24,169 nt of DNA from JBHIBC01 sp046758905 (lineage in GTDB: Bacteria; Acidobacteriota; Polarisedimenticolia; Gp22-AA2), in the NCBI GenBank assembly GCA_046758905.1, contig JBHIBC010000044.1:1-24169 (forward strand), in the 5' to 3' direction. The notes below the pieces were generated by a model. The model was given only the letters and a program-made list of their open reading frames with translations. It ran no database searches and was not told where the DNA came from. This document shows positions 7,965-14,605 of the stretch, in pieces (position 1 is the first letter of the stretch; each line of letters opens with the position of its first letter). The translations under genes and the position numbers were made by a program.

Positions 7965-9761
7965 ATGCCGGAGCACAGACCGCCGTTCATTCGCAGATAT
8001 ATCTTCTCGACGGACCACAAGGTCATCGGGGCCCAGTTCCTCTTCCTGAGCCTGTTCTTCATGATCGTCGGGGGGATCCTCGCCCTGATGGTGCGCTGGC
8101 AGCTGGGTTACCCTGGGACGCCGATGCCGCTCGGCACGCTCTTCCCCGAGGAGATCATGCCGGAGGGCTACATCGGTCCCGAGCTGTACAACCAGCTGTT
8201 CACCATGCACGGCTCGGTGATGATCTTCCTCGTCATCATTCCCATCCTCGCCGGCGCGTTCGGGAATTTCCTGATCCCGCTGATGATCGGCGCCCGCGAC
8301 ATGGCGTTCCCGAAGCTGAACATGCTGTCGTTCTGGGTCGCGCTGCCGGGGGGCCTCCTGATGGCGGCCTCCTTCTTCGTCGACCTCGGCCCGGCCGCGA
8401 CCGGCTGGACCGCGTATCCGCCTCTGAGCGCGGTGCCCGAGTACACCGGGGTCGATCTCGGGCAGACGCTGTGGATCGTCAGCGTGATCGTCCTGGGGAC
8501 CAGCTCGATCATGGGCGCGGTCAACTACATCACCACCATCATCAACATGCGCGCCCCCGGGATGCGCTTCTTCAGGATGCCGCTGACGGTCTGGGGACTC
8601 TTCATCACGGCGATCCTGCAGCTCATGGCCACGCCGGTTCTGGCCTCGGCCCTCGGGATGCTGCTGTTCGACCGGACCCTCGGGACCCACTTCTTCTCGC
8701 CCGCCGGGGGCGGGCAGGTCCTGCTCTGGCAGCACCTGTTCTGGTTCTACTCGCACCCGGCGGTCTACATCATGATCCTGCCCGGGATGGGGATGGTCTC
8801 GGACGTGCTCTCCACCTTCGCGCGCAAGCCGGTCTTCGGCTACCGGGCGATGGTCTTCTCGATCATCGCCATCGCCGGACTGGGGTTCATCGTGTGGGGC
8901 CACCACATGTTCCAGAGCGGCATGAACCCCGCCTTAGGGACCGCCTTCATGGTGTCCACGATGGTCATCGCGGTCCCGTCGGCCATCAAGACGTTCAACT
9001 GGCTGGGCACGCTGTGGCGCGGTTCCATCCGCTACACTGCGGCGATGCTCAACGCCATGGCGTTCGTCTCCACCTTCATCATCGGCGGCCTGTCGGGGGT
9101 GTTCATGGCCTCGACCCCGGTGGACATCTTCATCCACGACACCTACTTCATCGTGGCCCACATCCACTACGTGCTCTTCGGGGGAAGCCTGTTCGCCGTC
9201 TTCGCCGCGATCACCTACTGGTTCCCGAAGATGTTCGGACGGATGATGCACGAGACCGTCGGGAAGATCCACTTCGGGCTCACCTTCATCTTCTTCAACC
9301 TGACGTTCTTCCCGATGCACATCCTCGGCATGGGCGGACACATGCGGCGGATCTACGACCCGACCCAGTATGAGTTCCTGCGGCCGCTCCAGCCGATCAA
9401 CGAGTTCATCACCGTCTCGGCGTTCCTGCTGGGCGCCGCGCAGGTCGTGTTCGCCGCCAATTTCCTGTGGTCCCTGGTGGCGGGACGCAGGGCCGCCCGC
9501 AACCCCTGGAGCGCCAATTCCCTCGAGTGGACCGCGCCGTCGCCTCCGCCGCACGGCAACTTCGCGACCATCCCGGCGGTGTACCGCGGCCCGTACGAGT
9601 ACAGCCTGCCCGGCGCGTCCGAGGATTTCCTGCCTCAGGACCGGCCGGGCGCGGAGGTGCCGGCGCCGACGGCCCCTCCCGTCCCGACTCCGGCCGGCGC
9701 CTGGGGGGGGGGGGGGGCGGCATGGCGCAGGGCGACCGGGAGCAGGACGCGGGCGTGCTGA
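7965..9761 (+). CDS. ctaD: Cytochrome c oxidase subunit I (A2-type heme-copper oxygen reductase)
   Basis: This 598-residue catalytic subunit has about twelve membrane helices. H82 (TMHGS) and H401 would bind heme a, H399 (VAHIHYVL) heme a3, and H264, H313 and H314 CuB. Y268 of FYSHPAVY is the expected His-Tyr crosslink partner. YSHP in place of the usual GHPE marks an A2-type enzyme, in which the D-channel Glu is replaced by a Tyr-Ser pair. VPSAIKTFNW carries the conserved Lys region of the K-channel. The last residues, from about 580, are read through a run of 15 G and look low-complexity (WGGGGAAWRRATG). The stop lies 40 bases inside ctaA, so the natural C-terminus is uncertain. Confidence 0.94.
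   Translation: MPEHRPPFIRRYIFSTDHKVIGAQFLFLSLFFMIVGGILALMVRWQLGYPGTPMPLGTLFPEEIMPEGYIGPELYNQLFTMHGSVMIFLVIIPILAGAFGNFLIPLMIGARDMAFPKLNMLSFWVALPGGLLMAASFFVDLGPAATGWTAYPPLSAVPEYTGVDLGQTLWIVSVIVLGTSSIMGAVNYITTIINMRAPGMRFFRMPLTVWGLFITAILQLMATPVLASALGMLLFDRTLGTHFFSPAGGGQVLLWQHLFWFYSHPAVYIMILPGMGMVSDVLSTFARKPVFGYRAMVFSIIAIAGLGFIVWGHHMFQSGMNPALGTAFMVSTMVIAVPSAIKTFNWLGTLWRGSIRYTAAMLNAMAFVSTFIIGGLSGVFMASTPVDIFIHDTYFIVAHIHYVLFGGSLFAVFAAITYWFPKMFGRMMHETVGKIHFGLTFIFFNLTFFPMHILGMGGHMRRIYDPTQYEFLRPLQPINEFITVSAFLLGAAQVVFAANFLWSLVAGRRAARNPWSANSLEWTAPSPPPHGNFATIPAVYRGPYEYSLPGASEDFLPQDRPGAEVPAPTAPPVPTPAGAWGGGGAAWRRATGSRTRAC
9703..9717 (+). repeat. Homopolymer of 15 G at the ctaD/ctaA junction
   Basis: Fifteen consecutive G end four bases before the ctaA ATG (9722). 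With 15 G, ctaD stops at 9761 and overlaps ctaA. With 16 or 13 G, the ctaD frame would run straight into the ctaA frame as a fusion. With 14 G it would enter a third frame that stays open for a long way. The run also sits where the ctaA ribosome site should be. Confidence 0.9.
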
Positions 9762-10723
9762 GGGGCTTCGATCCCTGGCGCCATCGCTTCACGCTGCTGG
9801 TGGCGGCATCCACCGTGGCGTTGCTGCTGGCGGGCGGCCTGGTCACCAGCACCGGCTCCGGCCTCGCCGTCCCCGATTGGCCGCTCTCGTTCGGCAGGGT
9901 GTTCCCGCCGATGGAGGGGGGGGTGCTGTACGAGCACGGTCACCGGCTGGTGGCGGCTTCCGTGGGCCTGCTGACGATCGCGCTGGCGGCGTGGTTCCAG
10001 GCGCGCGAGAGGCGGGCCTGGGTGCGGCGTCTGGCGCTGCTGGCCGTCCTCGCGGTGACCCTGCAGGGCCTGCTGGGCGGGCTCACGGTGCTGCTGCGCC
10101 TGCCGACCGCCGTCTCGGTCGCGCACGCCTGTCTCGGCCAGGCGTTCTTCTGCCTGCTGGTGGTGATGGCGCACGCCACGTCCCGCGGCGCGGTGCTGCG
10201 CTCCGCGCGGCCGGATGCGGCGATGCGCGACGGCGCGGGCGTGCGGTGCGCGGGGCTGGTCGCGACGGGTCTGACATTCGGCCAGCTGATCGTCGGGGCG
10301 ATCGTCAGGCACACCGGGGCGGGCCTGGCCATCCCCGACTTTCCGCTGAGCTTCGGCCGGCTGCTGCCGCCGGTTCTGTCGTTCGAGATCGGCATCCATT
10401 TCGCGCATCGCGTCGGGGCGGTGATGGTCGCGGGCGCCGTGATCCCGCTGGCCGTCAAGGCCGTGCGCCTGAGGGTGAGCCGTCCCGAGCTCGCGGCCCC
10501 CGCCCTGCTCTGTCTGGTCCTGCTGGCGGCGCAGATCCTCCTGGGAGCGCTCTCCGTCTGGACCCGGCTGGCGGTCCTGCCGGCGACGCTGCACCTCGTG
10601 GGGGGCGCCCTGCTCATGGCCGCGTGTCTGGTGCTGACCCTCCGGTCGTGGCGCGTGACGCAGGGGCTGCGGGCGGGCGCGGCGGGCTCGGCGCTGTCGG
10701 CCGACCCGGTGAGGAGCGCGTGA
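9722..10723 (+). CDS. ctaA: Heme A synthase (COX15/CtaA)
   Basis: CtaA oxidises the C8 methyl of heme O to the formyl group of heme A in the membrane. The 333-residue protein has about eight helices in two homologous halves, shown by the repeated TSTGSGLAVPDWPLSFGR and RHTGAGLAIPDFPLSFGR. The four family histidines are visible: H74 in EHGHRL, H135 in AHACLG, H229 in FAHRVG and H291 in LHLVGG. Both halves are complete. ATG 9722 directly follows the G15 tract, and its ribosome site is unusual for that reason. The 3' end overlaps ctaB as GTGA, suggesting translational coupling. A further run of 8 G lies within the gene near 9916. Confidence 0.94.
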   Translation: MAQGDREQDAGVLRGFDPWRHRFTLLVAASTVALLLAGGLVTSTGSGLAVPDWPLSFGRVFPPMEGGVLYEHGHRLVAASVGLLTIALAAWFQARERRAWVRRLALLAVLAVTLQGLLGGLTVLLRLPTAVSVAHACLGQAFFCLLVVMAHATSRGAVLRSARPDAAMRDGAGVRCAGLVATGLTFGQLIVGAIVRHTGAGLAIPDFPLSFGRLLPPVLSFEIGIHFAHRVGAVMVAGAVIPLAVKAVRLRVSRPELAAPALLCLVLLAAQILLGALSVWTRLAVLPATLHLVGGALLMAACLVLTLRSWRVTQGLRAGAAGSALSADPVRSA

Positions 10724-11643
10724 GCCGCGGGGCGGGGGTCGCGGCGGTCCCGGGGAGCCTCCTCCGGGGCGCGGGCGGCTCCCTGCGCGACTACCTCGAG
10801 CTGACCAAGCCGCGGGTGAGCGCTCTGGTCGTGGCCACGACGGCGTCGGGCTTCTACCTCGCCTCTCCGGCCCGTCCGGACCCGGTGCTCTTCCTCCACG
10901 CCCTGATCGGTGTGGCGCTGGCCGCCGCGGGGACGAGCGCGCTCAACCAGTACGTCGAGCGGGAGGTCGACGGCCGGATGATCCGGACCCGGGGGCGGCC
11001 GCTACCCGCGGGTCGCCTGCGCCCCGGGCGGGCTCTGGCGTTCGCGCTGGCGATCTCGGGGGCCGGGCTGCTCCATCTGGCGAGCATGGTGAATCTCCTG
11101 ACGGCCCTGTTGGTGGGCCTGACGCTGCTCTCCTACATCTTCGTCTACACGCCCCTCAAGCGGAGGACCTCGCTGTCCACCCTGGTCGGCGCGATTCCCG
11201 GGGCGCTTCCGCCCCTGGCCGGCTGGACGGCCGCCACGGGGGAGATCGCGGCGGGCGGGCTGGCGTTGTTCGGGATCCTGTTCGTCTGGCAGCTGCCGCA
11301 CTCGCTCGCGATCGCGTGGATGTACCGGGAGGACTATGCCAGAGGCGGTTTCGCGCTGCTGCCGGTGATCGACCCGGACGGCGGCAGCACGGGACGCCAG
11401 ATCCTGGCCCAGTCGCTCGTCCTTCTCCCGCTCAGCCTCGTCCCGGCGGTCCTCGGGATGGCCGGGGGGGCATACTTCTGCGGCGCCGTCGTCCTGGGGG
11501 TGACGCTGCTCGCCATCGCCCTGCCGACGGCGCTGCGCGGCTCCGCGGTCTCGGCCCGCCGGCTGTTGATGGCCTCCGTGATCTACCTGCCGCTGCTGCT
11601 CGGCCTGATGGCGCTCGACAGGACCGCCCCGCCGCTGCGATAA
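10720..11643 (+). CDS. ctaB: Protoheme IX farnesyltransferase (heme O synthase)
   Basis: This 307-residue UbiA-family prenyltransferase adds the farnesyl tail to protoheme, making heme O for CtaA. Seen are the family opening DYLELTKPRVSALVVATT, the first Asp-rich motif NQYVEREVDGRMIRTRGRPL, the second conserved region YTPLKRRTSLSTLVGAIPG, and LFVWQLPHSLAIAWMYREDY. About nine helices are present. The start is GTG at 10720, overlapping the ctaA stop, with GAGGAG just upstream. A long frame continuing upstream lies inside ctaA and is not coding. Length is normal for CyoE/CtaB. Confidence 0.95.
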   Translation: MSRGAGVAAVPGSLLRGAGGSLRDYLELTKPRVSALVVATTASGFYLASPARPDPVLFLHALIGVALAAAGTSALNQYVEREVDGRMIRTRGRPLPAGRLRPGRALAFALAISGAGLLHLASMVNLLTALLVGLTLLSYIFVYTPLKRRTSLSTLVGAIPGALPPLAGWTAATGEIAAGGLALFGILFVWQLPHSLAIAWMYREDYARGGFALLPVIDPDGGSTGRQILAQSLVLLPLSLVPAVLGMAGGAYFCGAVVLGVTLLAIALPTALRGSAVSARRLLMASVIYLPLLLGLMALDRTAPPLR

Positions 11644-11653
11644 TCGCCCCGGG

Positions 11654-11683
11654 CGAAAAAGAGCGACGGGCGCCCTTCCCATG
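11654..11683 (+). repeat. Leader motif, copy 2 (before second subunit III gene)
   Basis: CGAAAAAGAG, CGACGGG and TTCCCATG occur in the same order as at 7204-7233, and both copies are preceded by CCGGG. Here the ATG (11681) is not the start of the real gene, which begins 16 bases later. This suggests the conservation is not simply the start codon context. Confidence 0.48.
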
Positions 11684-11696
11684 GAGGAGTGGGGCG

Positions 11697-12272
11697 ATGC
11701 ATCAGCCGATCGTCGGCGCGCGGGCGGCTCAGAACTACCGCCTCGGGACCCTGATCTTCCTCATCGCCGGGCTCATGTTCTTCGCCGGACTGGTCGGGGC
11801 CTACCTCGTCCTGCGCTACGGCGGAAGCGCCTGGCCCGCGCCCGGGACGCCGCCGCTGCCGGTCCGGCTGGCCGGTTTCAACACCCTGGTGATCGCGCTG
11901 TCCAGCCTCACGCTGCAGCGCGGCGTCCGCTGCATGCGGGCGCTCGACGCGGTGGGCCTGCGGCGGCGGCTGGCGGCGGCGGCCGGTCTCGGGACGCTGT
12001 TCCTCGTCCTTCAGGTGGTGCAGTGGTCGCTCCTGCTGTCGCGGGGGCTCGGGTTCGCCGGGACCACTTACGGGACGACCTTCTACGTCCTCACGGGGGC
12101 GCACGCGGCGCACGCCGTGAGCGGGGTCATCTGGCTGCTGGTCCTGGCGGTGCGCCAGCGGCAGCTGTGGGTGCCGGATCGAAGGAGCCGCGAGATCGAA
12201 TCGGGAGCTCTGTACTGGCACTTCGTGGGGCTCGTGTGGATCGGACTGTACGTGTCGCTCTACCTCCTCTGA
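11697..12272 (+). CDS. Cytochrome c oxidase subunit III family protein (copy 2)
   Basis: This 191-residue, roughly five-helix protein is a second heme-copper oxidase subunit III homologue. LGTLIFLIAGLMFFAGLV, TTFYVLTGAHAAHAVSGV and ESGALYWHFVGLVWIGLY match the family, including the last-helix Glu and Trp-His. It is clearly diverged from copy 1 at 4656-5252. The ATG at 11697 has a strong GGAGG at 11683-11687. It may be the subunit actually assembled with this CtaD, or an alternative isoform. It overlaps the next small gene by 37 bases if the GTG start proposed there is right. Confidence 0.88.
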   Translation: MHQPIVGARAAQNYRLGTLIFLIAGLMFFAGLVGAYLVLRYGGSAWPAPGTPPLPVRLAGFNTLVIALSSLTLQRGVRCMRALDAVGLRRRLAAAAGLGTLFLVLQVVQWSLLLSRGLGFAGTTYGTTFYVLTGAHAAHAVSGVIWLLVLAVRQRQLWVPDRRSREIESGALYWHFVGLVWIGLYVSLYLL

Positions 12273-12592
12273 GGCGGCGGAGGACCTGCCGGCCCGCCGC
12301 CCGCCGCAGCTTCGGGGCCGCGCGGCGTGGCTTCCGAGCGTTCGCGGCCGCGGCGGTCCTGTCGTGGCCGACAGCCCCGGCCGGCGCTCAGTGCGCGATG
12401 TGCGGCGCCGCCGCCGAAGCCGGGGACGTGGGGCGCGGCCTGAACATCAGCATCCTCTTCCTGCTGGGGGCGGTCTTCATGGCGGTGGCGGCCATCGTCA
12501 CGCTGGCGGTCCGCGCGCACCTGCAGCAGGTTCGCGAGGCGTCCCGGCTGGGGCCGGCCGCCGGCGCGGCGCCCCGCCGAGATCCTGATTGA
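12236..12592 (+). CDS. Small exported CxxC membrane protein, start uncertain
   Basis: Only part of this frame is protein-like: an Arg-rich n-region, a hydrophobic stretch ending APAGAQ, then CAMCGAAAEAGD and one clear helix (ISILFLLGAVFMAVAAIVTLAV), with a polar tail. From GTG 12236 it is 118 residues, with the CxxC at 53-56. No ATG, GTG or TTG start exists nearer the signal peptide, so the start is the weakest point. Small Cys-x-x-Cys membrane proteins occur near oxidase genes, but I know of no proven function. A copper or thiol role is a guess from the motif and the operon. The stop overlaps the next start as TTGA. Confidence 0.62.
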   Translation: MDRTVRVALPPLRRRRTCRPAARRSFGAARRGFRAFAAAAVLSWPTAPAGAQCAMCGAAAEAGDVGRGLNISILFLLGAVFMAVAAIVTLAVRAHLQQVREASRLGPAAGAAPRRDPD

Positions 12593-13830
12593 TCCGAGGC
12601 CGCCGGGCGGGCCCGCGGCTCGCGCCGGCCTCGGCGGGCGCCGCGATCCTGTTCGCGATCGCCGCGGGATCCTGCGCCGGCGGGACGGGGGCCGACCCGC
12701 GCGCGGGAAGCGGGGCGGGGCCGGACACGATCCTGGCGACGCCCGCCGAGCGACGCGGGCGCGAGGTCTATCGCCGGGAGCGCTGCGGCCGATGCCACAC
12801 GCTCTTCCGGTCGCCGCCGGGGGCCGGCGCCTGGTCGCCGCCCGAGCCGTTCGCGGCGCGACCCGGCGGCTCGCGCGTGGGGCCCGATCTCGGGGCCGAG
12901 GGGCACCGGCGCAGCGACGACTGGCAGTACGCCCACCTCTACGCGCCGGCCTCGCTCGTCCCGGGCTCTCGGATGCCGGCGTCGCGGCACCTGTTCTCGG
13001 CGGGCGAGGACGGCAGGCCGGTCCCCTCGCGCGACGCGATCGATCTGCTCGCCTACCTTCAGGCCCTCGGCCGGGGGCGGCGGGACGTCTGGGCCGAGTC
13101 CCGCGAGGCGGAGCCGGAGATCCCCGCGCCCCCGCCGGCGGACGCCGCCCTGCTGCGCCGCGGAGACGACCTGTACCGCCGCCACTGCGCCTTCTGCCAC
13201 GGCGACAGAGGGGACGGGAAGGGGGAGGCCGCCTCTCTCCTGCTGTTCCCGCCGCGTGACTTCACCCGGGGGCTGTATCGCTTCCGATCGACGCCCCTCG
13301 GGTCGCCCCCCGCCGACGCCGACTTGTTCCGGAGCATCACGCTCGGGACGGGGACCGGCTCGGCGATGCCGCGGTTCGCGTGGCTCCCGGGGCGCGATCG
13401 CTGGGCCCTGGTCGCGAGGATCAAGGAGTTCTCCCCCCGGCTGCGCGGCTCCGGGCCGCTCGCGGCACCGGGGCCGGGCCGGCGCTCCACCGGCCCGCGC
13501 CCGGGGGCCGGCGGGCGGGCACGGCTCGACGTGGGGCGCCGTCTCTGGGACGAGCTGGGCTGTGCCGCGTGTCACGGCGGGGACGGCAGCGGCCTGACCC
13601 GGGGCGAGGCGGCGGCCTCATGGATCGACCTCTCGGGCGCCCCGCTCCCAGGGTCGGGGGATCTGACCCACGCCTGCGGCCTGCGGGGCGGAGCGTCCGC
13701 CGAGGCGCTCGAGCGCGCCGTCCTGCGCGGGGTCGGCTCGGCCATGCCGGCCTATGAGGACGCGCTGCGCGGGCGGGCTGCGCGGCGCGCCCTGATCGAC
13801 TACCTGCTGTCGATCCGGGGCGGACCATGA
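12589..13830 (+). CDS. Triheme c-type cytochrome, exported, possibly lipid-anchored
   Basis: This 413-residue periplasmic cytochrome has three class I-like domains. Heme sites are CGRCH at C66, CAFCH at C200 and CAACH at C325. Each is followed by a plausible Met ligand: PGSRMPASR, GSAMPRF and GSAMPAYE. The N-terminus is hydrophobic and ends AAGSC with Cys29, a borderline lipobox. Linkers are Pro/Gly/Arg-rich. The start is a TTG overlapping the stop of the CxxC gene as TTGA. It ends the + strand oxidase operon. Because subunit II has no fused heme domain, this protein is a good candidate for feeding CuA, inferred from its position. Confidence 0.88.
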   Translation: MIRGRRAGPRLAPASAGAAILFAIAAGSCAGGTGADPRAGSGAGPDTILATPAERRGREVYRRERCGRCHTLFRSPPGAGAWSPPEPFAARPGGSRVGPDLGAEGHRRSDDWQYAHLYAPASLVPGSRMPASRHLFSAGEDGRPVPSRDAIDLLAYLQALGRGRRDVWAESREAEPEIPAPPPADAALLRRGDDLYRRHCAFCHGDRGDGKGEAASLLLFPPRDFTRGLYRFRSTPLGSPPADADLFRSITLGTGTGSAMPRFAWLPGRDRWALVARIKEFSPRLRGSGPLAAPGPGRRSTGPRPGAGGRARLDVGRRLWDELGCAACHGGDGSGLTRGEAAASWIDLSGAPLPGSGDLTHACGLRGGASAEALERAVLRGVGSAMPAYEDALRGRAARRALIDYLLSIRGGP

Positions 13831-13843
13831 GATCGGGACGCCC

Positions 13844-13853
13844 GCCCGCGGGC
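13844..13853. other. Palindrome between convergent operons
   Basis: GCCCGCGGGC is a perfect ten-base palindrome in the 32-base gap between the convergent triheme cytochrome and cupredoxin genes. It has no loop and no T-run on either strand, so it is not a standard terminator, but no better one exists here. Confidence 0.25.
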
Positions 13854-13862
13854 ACGCCGCCG

Positions 13863-14564
13863 TCAGTCGACCGCCGGGTACTCGAGGTCCGCGCTCACCG
13901 AGCCCGCCGCCGGGACCGTCACCTGCGCGGTCTTCTTGCCCAGCTTCTCGTGCCAGTACTCGATCGTGTAGGTGCCCTGGGGAACGTCCTCGATCCTGAA
14001 GCTCCCGGACTCGTCGGTCAGCGCGTAGTAGGGGTGCCCTGCCACGATCACGTAGCCGGTCATCCAGTTGTGAACGTCACAGGTCACGCGGACGAGGTCC
14101 GGCTTCTCGAACGTCTGCTTCATCACCTTCCTGAACTTCGGCTGCGCCTTGTTGATCGGCGCGTTGTTCTTCGGGTAGGTGTGGATGTTGTGCAGGATCC
14201 CGTCGCTGTTGAGGATATCCATCTGCTGGCCGGCCGGAACGATCTGCACCCTGGGCACGAACTTGCACCCCCTCTGATCCAGCTTGGGGTTCTCGGAGCG
14301 CACCGGCATCTGCGCGCCCTCGGGCGGATCGGCGAGCTTGACCACGGTGTTCTTGACCCCGCCGTCGGCGGAGACGACGAGCGACTCGTCGTACTGCGGC
14401 GTCTTGGCGCACACCGCCTTGTCCTTGGTGATCCGGATCGGGGCCGGCTTCGGGGCGGTGCCGGCGTACTTCACGGTCCCCACGATCTCTCCGGCGAATG
14501 CCGGCGTCAGGACCAAGGCGGCCAGGGCCGCGACGATGGCTGCGATGTTGCGGATGCTGATCAT
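13863..14564 (-). CDS. Periplasmic cupredoxin with carboxypeptidase-regulatory-like domain (paralogue)
   Basis: This 233-residue exported protein has a standard signal peptide (ISIRNIAAIVAALAALVL, cut after AFA). It is closely related to the lipoprotein at 3520-4317. Shared segments include ILNSDGILHNIHT, QPKFRKVM and PDLVRV followed by CDVHNWM. Putative copper ligands are H125/H128, C162, H165 and M168. The C-terminal SGSFRIEDVPQGTYTIEYWHE is the same beta-sandwich type. It lacks the lipobox Cys, so it is probably soluble in the periplasm. ATG 14564 has AGAGGAG nine bases upstream. A TTG at 14609 overlapping the previous stop is possible but would bury the signal peptide. It is last in the bc-complex operon, so an electron-carrier role is inferred. 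Confidence 0.85.
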   Translation of the reverse strand: MISIRNIAAIVAALAALVLTPAFAGEIVGTVKYAGTAPKPAPIRITKDKAVCAKTPQYDESLVVSADGGVKNTVVKLADPPEGAQMPVRSENPKLDQRGCKFVPRVQIVPAGQQMDILNSDGILHNIHTYPKNNAPINKAQPKFRKVMKQTFEKPDLVRVTCDVHNWMTGYVIVAGHPYYALTDESGSFRIEDVPQGTYTIEYWHEKLGKKTAQVTVPAAGSVSADLEYPAVD

Positions 14565-14605
14565 CTTCCTGTGCTCCTCTGAGACTGGGTTCCGGATGAC
14601 GATGC

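Noticed and set aside
9370..11643. 757-codon + frame covering ctaD end, ctaA and ctaB
   Set aside because: Only its last 307 codons are real (ctaB). The first part is an Arg/Gly-rich shadow of ctaD and ctaA.
11681..12235. Open frame from ATG 11681 leading into the CxxC protein
   Set aside because: It is out of frame with subunit III, which has the better ribosome site and a clear family match. The sequence before the signal peptide is shadow.
13831..13862. Rho-independent terminator between the convergent operons
   Set aside because: The GC palindrome has no loop and no T-run.
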